From Mallotus nudiflorus (Eukaryota > Streptophyta > Magnoliopsida > Malpighiales > Euphorbiaceae): DNA of 64,000 nucleotides. Made by a program: the position numbers and the translations under genes. Where the stretch lies: assembly GCA_947683625.1 (NCBI GenBank), contig CANTUR010000283.1:16501001-16565000 (forward strand), written 5' to 3'. Shown here in pieces: positions 23,591 to 35,998 of this stretch. Positions within the stretch are counted from its first letter, which is position 1, and each line of letters starts with the position of its first letter. The notes under the pieces were generated by a model that was not told the origin of the DNA, did no database searches, and saw only the letters and a list, made by a program, of their open reading frames with translations.

Positions 23591-25862
23591 TTGTCACAAC
23601 CCATACTCAAAGGTATGTGACCGGTACTAAAGAATGAGAAATGCAAAAATGCATTCAAAACCCATAGTAAGTTTTAAGAATTTTTCATGAATTAATAACA
23701 ATTTGAAAACAGTAAACTATACATAAAACCATGAATATTAATATCAAATACTTACAATGTAAATCAATACTTCCAATATAACAGTATCTCAAAAATCATA
23801 AATACCCATAATACAAGTCTGATAAATAACTATTGCGGTATTTAGAATTCAATTACATCATACACAAGTCATTTAAACATACATAAAGCAACTGATGAAG
23901 AAGAAACTTGGTGCAGACAATGACTACTGGCAGACTGATAATAAGGTCTTAAAAAAAAGATTGAGGGAAATCAAACCTCAATAAATGATTCAATTTTATG
24001 AAATGCATGCTAGTTTTAAAACATTTTGTTAAAACCCTTTTTAAAATAAAATAAAGTAAAACCAATATAAATATGCATATTAAAATCATTTACCTTTCTC
24101 AAATATTTTTTAATAAATAAAATACCTTTCAAAATCATCATTCACTTTAATATAACTTTTAATATGAAATCGTATAAATATCGATTTAGGTGGAAAACCT
24201 GGTAGAACACCTATACCATCAAATTCTAATAGCCACTTGGCTCATTTAATCCAATTGACTATCAGTCTCAAAGAGCAAGCTCGACCAAGGTTTAGCCACA
24301 GTCAATCTCTTATTCCAAATGATTACTGGTCCCCAGAGAGCAAGCTTCACCAGGGTCCAACCATTATCATACCTTTGCCCAGAGAGCAATATTAACTAGG
24401 GCCTACAATATCACAACTCTTGCCCATAGAGCAAAGCTCAACTAGGGCTTTTAATACCAATTAATGGCCATATATAATCATTACTGGTGCACATGCAATC
24501 CTAGTGACACCCACCAGGTGGCACATTCTACCATTTTCTATAAATCATTTAAATAAATAAATGATTAATTAATTAATTAATGTAGAGTGAAATAAATTTC
24601 ATAAAGCATCTTTTCAATATATATTCATGATAAATAAAGGAATAATCATGTGTATAACATATAAATCATGCATGAGACAATATAAATAAATTCATAAATA
24701 AATTCTTATAATCGATTATTTATCATTTTAATCATATAAAAATATAAATTTAAAATTTCACAACAAACATTTCATAAAATCAACTCACAAGTTGAACATG
24801 CTAGGCGACGTGTCCTCTGCTGCCCAAAAGCTACAGCTTTGGTCCCGGAGTTCTCTAAAATAAATAATATTTATTTAAAATATTCTTATATAAATAAATT
24901 CTCAAAATTATTAAAAATATGGGATGATGAGATTAACTCGATTTAAGATAAAATGCTACACAGACTCGAAATTTAACAGATATTGTTGTCATGTTTTACA
25001 AGAAATCTATTGAAAATTTGGCATAGTCTCCTCTGTAAAATGAACATCTCTCTACCAAAGTAGAGTCGAACATGCACGAAAATGACACTTCTAACAGTCT
25101 CACAGCTCAACAACTCGAGTTGAGCCCCCACACTGCACTTATGCCCAACGGAGATTTCACAAAAATAACAAAATAATATAATTTTCATAAAAATCATCGA
25201 TAAATCATAGAAATTCATTTAACCATTATAATTCAATTTATTTTCAAAATTAAACATAAAAGATATTTATTTCCAAAATAAATAATAGAATTCTAATTTA
25301 TGATTAAAATTTTGTCAACAAAATCCAATTTCATATTTTTACAATTAATCTAACATTAATTGCAAATAACTATTCAAATTCACTTAAATATATCATAAAA
25401 TTAGCAAATAACTTACTTAAGCTTAAAAATGATAAATAAATTTATTATTCTTTTATTTTCTAAAATTTATTATTAATTGGCTAAATATAGGAAATAAATT
25501 ATGAAAATTATTTTAATACTATTATTATTCAAATTCTATCTAAAACAATATAATTAACAATAAATTTACTTAAAATACAAAAATTACCAATTTATAATTA
25601 TTTTTCCAAAAATTCTATTTTGGCATAAACTTTCAAAAATTCATAATTAAAAATCTATATATAATTTCACAAAACTTTCTTCATAAAGATTAATCAACAT
25701 AACATATATACTCTTTAACAATCAATTAAAAAATAAAATTTACTAAAATTTTACAAGTATTAATAATCTCATAATAATTAATAATGATTAATTAAAAATA
25801 ATTAAACTTAATAATCCAAATTTAATATTAAAAATAAAATAAAATAATTTCGGGTCTTTACA
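23591..25862 (-). mobile_element. Left (3') LTR of chromovirus
   Basis: A 2,272 bp LTR of a minus-strand Ty3/gypsy element, TGTCACAACCC to GGTCTTTACA in plus orientation. It is about 90% identical by eye to the right LTR in the sampled parts. It lacks the roughly 690 bp block that the right LTR has at about 32988-33675. Left flank GGTTT (23586-23590) and right flank AGTTT (33839-33843) are a probable 5 bp target duplication with one change. Confidence 0.9.
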
Positions 25863-25876
25863 GTCTTTCCCCTTAT
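25863..25876 (-). promoter_or_regulatory. Polypurine tract of chromovirus
   Basis: On the minus strand ATAAGGGGAAAGAC lies directly before the LTR start TGTAAAGACC. This is the expected priming site for plus-strand DNA synthesis. Confidence 0.8.
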
Positions 25877-25924
25877 AAAAATTCATCCTCGAATTTTAAC
25901 AAAAATAGAAAACATAAAAGGTTT

Positions 25925-27370
25925 ACTAATGAAAAAAAGTAAGGGTATGCCACTCATATCACTGCCTCAGTCTCTCAAGTATAGTCTTCCACCGTATAAT
26001 TGCTCTACAACACTTTAACCATTGGGATCTCCTTGGTGCGAAGCTGACGAACCTATCGATCCACTATCACCATTGGGTACTTCTCATAAGTCAAGTCCTC
26101 ATTGAGCTCCATTATCTGAAGTTAAAGAACATGCGAAGGATTAGAGATGTATTTTCGCAACATCGACACATGGAACACGGGAAGAATGTGTAATAACTTT
26201 GCCTGTAACACCAATCTATAAGCCACATCTTCGACCCTCGAACGAATTTTAAAGGGTCCGATATACCTTGGAGTTAACTTACCCTTCTTGTCAAATCTCA
26301 TCACTCCCTTCATCGGAGATACCTTGAGGAATACCATATCTCTAGTAGAAAATGACACATCCTTCCTCTTAGGATCAACATAGCTTTTCTGTTAGCTAAA
26401 AGTTGTCCTCAATCTCTATTGGATGATGGGAATTTTCTTATAAGTCATTTGCACTAATTCTAAACCCATTAACCTCTCTCACAAACTTTCCAACATAAGG
26501 GTGATATAATGCTTTATATGGAGTCATCTCAATACTTGCATAATAGTTGTTGTTTTATGGAAATTTAATCAATGGAAGGTATGCATCCCATTAACCACCA
26601 AAATCCATTACACACATCTGAAGCATATCCTTCAAAGTTTGGATGGTCTTTTCTAATTGGCTACTAGTTTGAGGATGAAAGGCTATACTGAAATCCAATC
26701 TAGTACCCAAAGCATTATGCAATTCTTACCAAAATATTGAAGTAATTCTCTGTCTGACATTTATACTTTTTGGCACCCTGTGTAGACACACAATCCGGTT
26801 GATGTACAACCTAGCCAACCTGTCTATAGTGTAAGTCTTCTTAATTGGCAAGAAATGGGTTATTTTGGTTAACCTATCAACTATCACACATATGGCATCA
26901 TATCCACTTGATGTGCGATGCAAACTAGAAACAAAATCGATTGTAACTATGTCCTACTTTCACTCTAGAATAGGCAACTATTGCAGTAATCCTAAGGGTC
27001 TCTGATGCTCTAATTTTACTTATTGACTAGTGAGACACTTGGACATAAATTTTTCAATATCTCTCTTCATCCCGTTCCACTAATATGTATCCTTTAAATC
27101 ATGATACATCTTGGTAGAACCTGGGTGAATAATATATGTAGAAAAATAAGCTTCCTCTATAATCTTCTTTCTCAAATCATCTATACCTAGCACACATAAT
27201 CCAGCACCCAAACGTAATATATCCTTATTTTCAATCATAAAATCTTGAGACTAACCCCGCTATACCTCCATCCTTATCTTCTGCAACTGTGAGTCCCTTC
27301 TTTGCATTGCCTTAACTCTATCTAAGTACATAAAATGTACTCTAAATTAAGCTAAAAGACATTTTTTAGT
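25925..27370 (-). pseudogene. Integrase and chromodomain remnant of chromovirus
   Basis: Minus-strand integrase of a Del/Tekay-type chromovirus. The core is recognisable near 26726-26923 (DAICVIVDRLTKITHFLPIK, then INRIVCLHRVPKSI). The C-terminal part is at 26122-26358 (VFLKVSPMKGVMRFDKKGKL, then PRYIGPFKI and HILPVFHVSMLRKY), and a chromodomain-like tail lies near 25930-26060 (LRTKEIPMVKVL, then TVEDYT). Integrase inserts the cDNA; the chromodomain would steer it to chromatin. Several stops and frame changes interrupt the reading, including TAG where Trp is expected after MVKVL. It is not functional. Confidence 0.85.
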
Positions 27371-27829
27371 TACTTTTAATTACAACCCCTGATCAATCAA
27401 CTCATGTAACTCCTTAATAATCGGTCTCCTTTTCAAGCTAATGTAAGCTAGACTTCTTGCTGATTTCCTACTCAATGCATCAGCTACCACATTAACCTTA
27501 CATGGATGGTAAAAAATAGAGCAATCATAATCTTTCAAGAGTTCCATCCATCTCCTCAACCTTATATTCATGTCTCTCTGCTGGAAGATGTACTTCAAAC
27601 TCTTATGATTGGTGTAGATTTCATAAGTCACACCATACAAGTAATGCCTCCAAATCCTCAAAGCAAACACCACAGTTGCCATTTCCAAATCGTGAGTAGG
27701 ATAGTTATGTTCGTGCTTCTTTAACTGACATGAAGCATAATCAACTACCCTACCATTCTGTAACAAAACACAACTCAACCCTACTCGAGAAGCATCACAA
27801 TATATAGTATACTCGTCACTTCCCAAAGT
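27371..27829 (-). pseudogene. RNase H domain of chromovirus
   Basis: An open stretch of 148 codons on the minus strand. The Ty3/gypsy RNase H signature is clear: YTIYCDASRVGLSCVLLQNG near the start (catalytic Asp in CDAS), then SCQLKKHEHNYPTHDLEM, ALRIWRHYLYGV, and DALSRKS at the end. The domain removes the RNA strand during reverse transcription. It is the longest surviving frame of this element and lies between the RT (downstream in plus coordinates) and the integrase, the normal gypsy order. Confidence 0.9.
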
Positions 27830-28645
27830 AGAGTCAGTAGTGGAGCTAAAGTCAACCTATCCTTAAGCATATGGAAATTCTCCTCACACCTATCAGTCTA
27901 CACAAATTTAGCATTCTTTTGGGTCAACCTCATTAATGGTGCAGCTATCTTGGAGAAATCCTTCATAAATCTCTTATAGTAGTGGCTAAACCCAGAAAAC
28001 TCCTAACTTTTATCATTGTTGTGGGCCTCGGCCACTCTGTAGTAGCTTCGATCTTCTTCGGATCCACTTGTATACCATCTCTAAACACCACATCACCTAA
28101 GAATGTTACTTAATTTAACCAAAATTCACAATTAGAGAATTTAGCATATAATTAATGCCCCCTCAGAGTCTAAAGGACCATTATCAAATGCATAACATGC
28201 TCAGCTTCACTCTTGGAATACACCAAAATATCATCAATAAAGACTATCATAAATTGATTAAAGAATGGCCTAAACACCTTATTCATCAAGTCCATCAAGG
28301 CTACTGGGGCATTAGTCAATCCAAAGGACATCATTAAAAATTCATAATGGCCATATCTCGTCTGAAATGAAGTATTAGGTACATCTCCACTTCTAATCCT
28401 TAACTAATGATTCGCAGATCTTAAGTCAATCTTAGACAAACATTGAGCTCCTTGAAGCTGATCAAACAAATCATTAATCCTAAGGAGAGGATATTTGTTC
28501 TTGATGGTGACTTTGTTTAATTATTTATAATCAATACACATGCTATCATTTTTCTTCTTTATAAACAACATAGGAGCACCTCAAAGAGATGAACTGGGTC
28601 TAATAAAACCCTTATAAAGAAACTATTATACTTGCTCCTTAAGCT
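27830..28645 (-). pseudogene. Reverse transcriptase of chromovirus
   Basis: Broken reading frame on the minus strand with Ty3/gypsy RT motifs in order: GFIRPSSS, GAPMLFIKKK, SMCIDYK, the pair KYPLLRINDLFDQLQGAQ and SKIDLRSANH, SFGLTNAP, and the catalytic box VFIDDILVYS (encoded near 28219-28250). The enzyme copies element RNA into DNA. Stops replace expected residues after CIDYK and after SANH. No intact product is possible. Confidence 0.88.
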
Positions 28646-28899
28646 CCTTCAATTCTGCCTGTGCCATTCTATAAGGCAGCATCAAGATAGGATCTATACC
28701 TGGTACAACATCTACATAGAACTCTATCTGGTGGCAATTCTGGTAATTCTTTAAGGAAAATATTAGGAAACTTGCACACTAATGGCACATTCTTAAATGT
28801 CCCCTTATCCACCTTTAAATCTTTAACATAACTAAATAGCCTTGATAACCCCTTCAAGCATATTCCTAGTTGTGATTGCAAAGATTATATTCTAAGGCA

Positions 28900-29400
28900 T
28901 CAAACTCTTATCACCTTTGAATCAAAACTCTTCATTATTAGGGATTCTAAAAATCATCTCTTTCACCTGATAATCCAGATTAGCATAATGTTGAAGTAAC
29001 CAATCCATTCCCAATATTACATCAAAATCGATCACATATAATAAAACTAAGGCTGCTAACAACTCTCTGCCTTCCACTAACACTTGACAAGATGGAAAGA
29101 CTATGTTTATCTCCAACTCATCACTAAGTAGAGTCACTACAAATAATGAAATCAATAACTTGGATGGTTACCATCCCATTCTCAATGCAAACATAAGAGA
29201 AATAAATGAATATGATGCACCAGGATCAAATAAAACTCTAGCATCCTGAGAATGAATTGAGAGTGTACCTACCATAATCGCATTAGATACCTGAGCATCT
29301 GGGGAGTCAAAGTGAATACCCAGTCTGATCTTGGCCAGCCTATTGAGAAGTAGATGGCTATGTACATCCTCTGCCACTCAGCCTCCCTGGTGGCCTACTG
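28900..29400 (-). pseudogene. Aspartic protease of chromovirus
   Basis: A minus-strand frame with VSNAIMVGTLSIHSQDARVL followed by FDPGASYSFIS. FDPGAS corresponds to the usual (F)DSGA(T/S)HSFIS active site, with Pro replacing Ser after the catalytic Asp. Downstream, VILGMDWLLQHYANLDY is the typical second conserved segment. The protease would cleave the Gag-Pol polyprotein. The Pro in the active site and nearby stops argue against activity. Confidence 0.85.
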
Positions 29401-30725
29401 CTTGTACTATGACCCTGCTAGCCCATAAACTAAGTCAGTCTTTGCTGGGGATATACAGGTGCTTGATAAGGCTAATGCACCTACTAATATGCTACGCGAT
29501 CGAAGATGATGATGATCCTTAAGCAAAGGATGACTAATAACCAGTGTTATGATAAGCTTTGGCAAGGTGTCCTAGATGCCCACACCTGAAGCATGCTCTA
29601 GTCAACAAGTGACTTGGCCCTTGATGCACTCGGCCACACATAGGACATGCACTAGGCCCTGAGCTTGTGCTACCATACCTAGAACTCTTATTACTATTAC
29701 CAATGTTGTCTCCTAATCTAAATCTCAAAGGTTTGTTCTATTTGTGATTATGTCTACCCAATCTATGTTCTCTCTGACCTCCATACTGCTGAGAGGTACC
29801 ACCAATCTGGATACCATAATTGCCTATTTGGAACATAGGTTGTTGGTTCCCTTGAACTACTACTGATTCATTGTTGTTGCCTACATAAGGATCAGGGATA
29901 GTGTCATATCTGATGTGTTGCCTCTCAAGTTGTTTAGCCTCTTCTATGAAACTCTCCAAGTTCTAGTCTTTAGTATAGATACTAATATAGGTTGGGCCTA
30001 ACTCAGTCATAAATAAGTCCATGGCTTTCCACTTATCCTGTATCACGTCCACAACATGATGTGATAGCCTGAAGAACTCAAAGGTATACTCCTCAATTGA
30101 TCTATCACCCCTGACTATATATAACAACTACCATCTGTAGTTATCTCTCATAAATGTTGGGCATAAATACCTCAAAAACTACTCCTTAAACTCCAACCAA
30201 GTCATGGTGGTCATATATGGTTGAATGGTCTGTATGAACCAGTCATGAGCTGCAGCCTATACTGATAACTCCACTATCATAATCCTATGATAATCTGTGT
30301 ATCTAGTTCTGGTTCTAGCCTCGAGGGTGTTAATGAAATCCAGGGCATCACCCGTTCCATTGAAAGAAGCTCTGCCAACTCTCAAATACAATAAAGATGC
30401 ATCTACATCTGACATCCCTTGATTCCTTTGCTATACCATATGTTGTACCAAAGGCATAACTTGATTTAGAGCTACTAGGCCTTGGTTAATCCTTGCTATG
30501 CTAGCTGCAAAAGCTGCATTATCTACTTCTGGCACTTATGGCTCAGCTTGCTGCTGTTGTGCCTGTCTTTTTGCTGCAGCAGCTCTAGGTCCACCTCTTC
30601 CTCTACAACGTGGGGCAGGAGGAGCTTCATCCTAATTAGACTACTCATCCTCATCATAAGCTGCATCCACAGCAAGAGCATTCTATGCTCTCCATCTCAC
30701 TCTGAAATAGACAAAATCTATAAAA
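29401..30725 (-). pseudogene. gag of chromovirus with zinc knuckle
   Basis: Read on the minus strand from about 30720: a basic and Gln-rich start (RGRGGPRAAAAKRQAQQQQA), then the gag domain, much interrupted, then SFIEEAKQLERQHIRY near 29950. The nucleocapsid part at 29534-29728 holds CPMCGRVHQG and the CCHC-like knuckle CFRCGHLGHLAKAYH, where the expected final Cys is Tyr. Gag packages the genomic RNA. Frame changes and stops make it a pseudogene. Confidence 0.82.
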
Positions 30726-30867
30726 TTTAAAACACAACAAGGAATTGATAAGTACACAAAATTATAGAAATAATGATGATAATAATTGACATTACCACCT
30801 AATTATTATAGTAGTTCAAGAAAAGATATGTTCTAATGACCCAAAGATCAATTAAATAAATAATAAT

Positions 30868-30880
30868 CTCTGATACCAAC
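30868..30880 (-). promoter_or_regulatory. Primer binding site of chromovirus
   Basis: On the minus strand GTTGGTATCAGAG lies two bases inside the right LTR. TGGTATCAGAG is the standard primer binding site complementary to initiator tRNA-Met, which fixes the direction of the element as minus. Confidence 0.88.
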
Positions 30881-30882
30881 TT

Positions 30883-33838
30883 TGTCACGACCTGAACCCG
30901 AAGGTATGTGACTAGCACTAGGGAATGGAAAATGCAAAAATGCATTCAAAACCCATAGTAAACCTTAAGAATTTTTCGTGAATTAATAACAATTTCAAAA
31001 CAGTAAACCATACATAAAACCATGAATATTAATATCAAATACTTATAACATAAATCAATACTTTCAATATAACAGTATCTCAAAAATCACAAATACCAAT
31101 AATACAAGTGTGATAAATAATTGTTGCAGTATCTAGAATTTGATTACATCATGCACAAGTCATTTAAACATACATAAAGCAGCCAGTGAAGAAGAAACCC
31201 GGTGTAGACGGTGACTATTGGCAAACTGACAGTGAGGTCCTAAAAAAGATTGAGGGGAATCATACCTCACTAAGGGAATCAATTTTATGAAATGCATGCT
31301 GATTTTAAAACATTTTGTTAAAACCTTTTTAAAATAAAATCAATATAAATCTACATAGTAAAATCATTTACCTTTCTCCAATATTTTTAATAAATAAAAT
31401 ACCTTTCAAAATCACAGTTCACTTTAATATAAATTTTAATATGAAATCATATAAATATCTATTTAGGTGGAAAACCTAGTAAAACACTTATACCATTAAA
31501 TTCTAATAACCACTTGGCACACTTAATCCAATTGACTGTTGATCTTAGAGAGCAAACTCGACCAGGGTCTAGCCATAATCGGTCTCTTATTCCAAATGAT
31601 TACTGGCGTCCAGAGAGCATTTTTCAATCAGGATCCAACAAGTATCATACCTTTGCCCAAAGAACAAGCTCAACTAGGGCCCACAATATCACAACTTTTG
31701 CCCAAAGAGCAAAGTTCAATCAGGGCTCTCAATACCAATCAATGGCCATATATAATCGTTACTGGTGCACACGCATTCTTGGTAACACCCACCATGTGGC
31801 ACGTTCTATTATTTTTTCCAAATCATTTAAAAAAATAAATAATTAATTAATTAATTAAAGTAGAGTGAAATAAATTCCATAAAGCATCTTTTCAATATAT
31901 ATTCATGATAAATAAAGGAATAATCATGTATATGACATATAAATCATGCATGAGACAATATAAATAAATTCATAAATAAATTCTTATAATCAATTATTTA
32001 TCATTTTAATCATATAAAAATATAAATTTAAAATTTCACAACAAACATTTCATAAAATCAACTCACAGGTTGAGCGTCTTAGGCGACGTGTCCTCTACTG
32101 CCCAAAAGCTATAACTTTGATCCCGAAATTCTCTAAAATAAATAATATTTATTTAAAATATGTTTACATAAATAAATTCATAAAATTTTCAAAATTATTA
32201 AAAACATAGGATGATGAGATTGACTAGATCTAAGACAAAATGCTATACAAAATCAGAATTTAACAGATACTATTATTATATTTTATGAGAAATCTACTGA
32301 AAATTCAATAGTCTCCTCTATAAAATGGATATCTCTCTACCGAAGTAGAGCTGAACCTGTATGAAAACGACACTTCTATAGTCCCACAACTCAACAACTC
32401 GAGTTGGGCCCCCACACTGCACTTATGCCCAACCGAGAACCAATTTCACAATAACAAAATAATATAATTTTCATTAAAATCATCGATAAATTATAAAAAT
32501 TCATTTAACCATCATAATTCATTTTATTTCCAAAATAAAATATAAAAAATGTTTATTTCCAAAATAAATAATAGAATTAAATTTATGATTAAAATTTTGT
32601 CAACAAAATCCAATTTCATATTTTTACAACTAATTTAATATTGATTGCAAATAACTATTCAAAACACTTAAATATATCATAAAGTTAGCAAATAACTTAC
32701 TTAAGTTGAAAAACAAATAATAAATTTATTATTCTATTATTTTTCAAAAATTATTATTAATTAGCTAAAAATAGGAAATAAATTATGAAAATTATTTTAA
32801 TACTATTATTATTCAAAATCTGTCTAAAAAAATAATTAACAATAAATTTACTTAAAATACAAAAATTACCAATTTATAATTATTTTTCCAAAAATTCTAT
32901 TTTGGCATAAACTTTAAAAAATTCATAATTAAAAATCTATATATAATTTCACAAAACTTTCTTCACAAAGATTAATCAACATAATATATAGAATTTAATA
33001 AAAATATGTTTACATTCCGAGTCCATAACAGTACCATAAATAATTCTCGAGACTCGGAATAGTGACATGAAATTCAACTTTTTTGAAAATTTGCAAACTA
33101 TACATCAAATGAAAACTCTCAACCTCAGTTTAACTAATCTAAACTCAATTTGACATGAATCAACCTTAATTTCACAAATTAATTCAAAAATATCTATAAT
33201 TAATTTCTTAAAATTGAAGTCCTTATCAATTATAGAGCTTGAAATTGATTAAAGGGAGTGACTAACAAACAGGAGAGGATTGTTTTGCACCCACTAGTGA
33301 AGACTTTCGTCTCAGGAATTGGCTTCAACAAGCTCTCTCCTCAAAAATGACCGAACTAAACGAGAGAGAGAGAAAGAGAGAGAGAGAGAGAACGACGAGA
33401 AGAGGAGGAGTTGGTGGCACAGTGGTGGTGGCTGTGTTGTTGGTAGGGTGGCGACAATGTAAGGAAAAGAAGAGGAAAGGAAAAAGAAGAAGAGGGAAAA
33501 GAAATGAAGGGCTACACGATTTTCATTTTGTCATTTTATATTTTTTTTAGTTAAACCAAAAGTACCAAATTACAACTAAAATACATATATATATAAAAGT
33601 ACAAGGTACAAATTTTATTGTTTTAAAAATAAAAATATCTCCCTTATAATTATTTTCACATACTTAAATATATATACATATATACTCTTTAACAATCAAT
33701 TAAAAAATAAAATTTACTAAAATTTCACAAGTATTACTAATCTTATAATAAGTAACATTGATTAATTAAAATAATAATTAGCCTTAATAATCCACATTTA
33801 AAATCAAAAATAAAATAAAAAAATTTTGGGTCTTTACA
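30883..33838 (-). mobile_element. Right (5') LTR of chromovirus
   Basis: A 2,956 bp LTR, TGTCACGACCT to GGTCTTTACA. It is collinear with the left LTR except for an extra block from about 32988 to 33675. On the minus strand that block contains a TATA-like ATATAAAATGACAAAATG (about 33525-33542) followed by a C/T-rich stretch with a long CTCTCT run (33362-33390). This fits the core promoter and transcribed leader of the LTR. The block is therefore more likely deleted from the left LTR than inserted here. Confidence 0.9.
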
Positions 33839-34377
33839 AGTTTTTTCATAAATGCCCAAAACAGTAACTAAACAACAAAAATATCCAAAATTTTTATTTA
33901 TTACACACTTGCCCCTTGATAAATTTATTTACGTGAATGCCCCACTTTCATTAACGTCAAAAGAGAGCCGTTGCTGCTCTAGCCGGAGACCCTCGCTCTC
34001 TTTCTCTTCTTCATTCCCTCCTCCAAAAATGTCGCACTCTGGGCCTCGATGACTGTCCAAGGCCTGCCTCCTTAAGAAGAGTCCAGCGCTAAGGCTTGTT
34101 TTGCCACTGTTATTGTTGGTCTCAGTATTGGACTAGCTGCTGGTTGTGGTATCCCTGCTACTCCTCTTGTTCAAGCCCAAACTGGACTTGTTGATCCGTC
34201 AAAGGCGTTGGTGGCCCTGCGCCTCGTATGGCCTCGTAAGGCTTGATTTCAGGCCTGTTGTTCCACAACTTTCTGGTCATGCTCCATCTGTAGATTTTTT
34301 CTCAAATCCCAAATTGTTTTGGTGGGTTTCTCGTAACAAATTACCTATTTCTTTTAGATTCATGCTCTTGCTTGACA
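33839..34377 (+). pseudogene. Decayed host-gene-like segment
   Basis: Higher GC than the surroundings. It resembles a 5' region followed by coding sequence: TCTTCTTCATTCCCTCCTCC, then ATG at 34029 (MSHSGPR then a stop). Another frame reads SAKACFATVIVGLSIGLAAG and then CGIPATPLVQAQTGLVDPSK, hydrophobic with a plausible membrane segment, before breaking. I do not recognise the family, and no single frame is long. It may be the first part of the locus whose later part is PPR-like, or a separate gene fragment. Confidence 0.35.
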
Positions 34378-34690
34378 GATGTTGTAAACGGAAAAGTGAT
34401 TCATGGGCATCTCATAAAGTTGAGTGGCTTAGCTGATGCAAGGCTATTTTTCGATAAAATGCCTGAAAAAGGACACTGTTGCATATTCTCAAAACGGGCA
34501 TCTTGGAAAATCCATAAAGTTGCTAAGGAATGTGATAAAACCTTTAGTTAGAGCTGACATGTTTGTAGCATTGCACGTTGTTTCTTCCATTAGGCAATTG
34601 AAATCCATTTTTTAGGAAAAGAAATGCACGCTTATATGATAAGAAATTGTGCAAATTATCAAGTATCAGTTCTCAAATTGTTACTGTATT
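34378..34690 (+). pseudogene. PPR-like protein fragment
   Basis: The frame DVVNGKVIHGHLIK, GLADARLFFDKMPEK, then (after a one-base shift) DTVAYSQNGHLGKSIKLL, and later GKEMHAYMIRNCANY, matches the repeat style of plant-type pentatricopeptide repeat proteins (GK.IHGHLIK, DARLVFDKMPEKD, GKE.HAY.IR). Such proteins bind organelle RNA. Only two to three repeats survive, with at least one frameshift and internal stops. An AG directly precedes the fragment (CTTGACAG), which could be an old splice acceptor. It is not expressed as a working protein. Confidence 0.6.
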
Positions 34691-35377
34691 GATTTTGGTC
34701 ATCTGCTCATCTTTTCTTTGTTTAATGATCAAATTGTTAATTTTTCTTTGTTTGCTTTTGCTTTTTTTTTTTTTTTTTTTTTATGTTTCAAGAAGTTGGA
34801 ATTTGTAGGTGTAGCATTACAGCATTAGATGATGAAAGAAATTGAAGTGATAACTAATAGATGATTTCGCTCATATATTCAGATTGCAGTATACTATTGT
34901 GTAAAAAATCTCCAACCAAATAAAAATCAAGATTTTTTTGGTACCTGCTATGAAATGGTTTTCATCACTAAATTAATTTGTCTATGACTACAAAAGTTTT
35001 GCAAGAATGACAATATAAATTTTCTGTTAGGAACTCATTTTATTTGTGCTATTCTTGGGATTATACAGCATGGACTACAAAACCCAGAAATTGTTGTAAG
35101 AGATTTTTGTTATATCCAAGCTAGTTATAGAAATGGGTTCAGGCAGAGTAGTGTTTATTTGCTTGAATCTGGCATTATGATTGACTTTGGATTATTCACA
35201 AAAAAGGAGTAGCGATAATTCATCTGATGTTTGTAACCTTAGTAATGCATATAAGTTACTTCAACAACTTCCTTCCTTCACACTTCAATCTATGACGTGT
35301 GATGTTTTATATATATATATATCATAATTTTATTAATATTAAATGTGAATATTTAAAATATAACTATATTATTATTA

Positions 35378-35416
<39 letters not shown>

Positions 35417-35691
35417 AAACCCAACATAAACCAAAACACAACATAAATTAAAAAAAAAATATCATAGCAATATATTTAATACTTTGTTCATCAATAACAT
35501 CATATTGGTTAGAAAAAGAAATAGAATTTCAAAAAAAAAAAAAGTCACCCACAAATAAAATGTAAAAAAAATAAAAAAAAAATATACATTCCCACTCAAA
35601 CGACAAACAACTTTTATAGCATAAGCAATAAAAATTAAAAGACGATCAACATTATTAAATATAGTCTCTTCACCCTAAAAATAAAATAACA
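34691..35691. other. Intergenic with simple repeats; exon-like scrap
   Basis: Contains a T run at about 34765-34783, an AT run near 35309-35323, and a (TTA)n/(ATT)n tract at about 35370-35415. On the minus strand near 35630-35670 a short exon-like piece (GEETIFNNVDRL) precedes an intron-like T-rich stretch. This resembles the minus-strand material at 52.6-53.3 kb on the other side of the 16.9 kb element, so both may come from one interrupted gene. No complete gene is supported. Confidence 0.45.
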
Positions 35692-35919
35692 TGACATCCA
35701 ATTCGGTCGGCTCGTGTTAGAGGACGAATTAGGGGTGTCCGGTTTGACTGGCCCGTTGTTAAGCCCAATGATGAGAATGTGATATTTGGACATGAGAATA
35801 AAACCTGAATTTCTAAGTGGGAAGTGGACTTGAAAACCCAAAACCCCAAACCAAGCCCAGCTATCCAAATTCGGCCCAAGCCCGCTTAGCCCAACGCAGG
35901 CTCGAGCCCAGGAGGCATC

Positions 35920-35998
35920 GCCTCAGTGTAATGAGGCGATCGCCTCTTTGGCAGCCGCCAATGAGGCGATTGCCTCATCGATGAGGCGTCACCTCTAT
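35920..35998. repeat. CGATCG palindrome cluster in left LTR
   Basis: GAGGCGATCGCCTC at 35933-35946 (core CGATCG 35937-35942) with relatives GAGGCGATTGCCTC and GAGGCGTCACCTC around it. The offset from the LTR start (about 230-305 bp) equals that of the palindrome clusters in the other Tat-type LTRs. Confidence 0.92.

Noticed and set aside
33347..33550. Arg/Glu-rich plus-strand open frame (RERKRERERTT)
   Set aside because: It is the GAGAGA leader of the chromovirus LTR read on the wrong strand, a low-complexity artefact.
34080..34240. Hydrophobic frame SAKACFATVIVGLSIGLAAG as a V-ATPase or ATP synthase proteolipid
   Set aside because: The style is similar, but the expected ion-binding Glu segment and neighbouring helices are absent; identity left open.
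34765..34783. T run as a possible LINE or SINE poly(A) tail (minus strand)
   Set aside because: No non-LTR element sequence or target duplication was found next to it.
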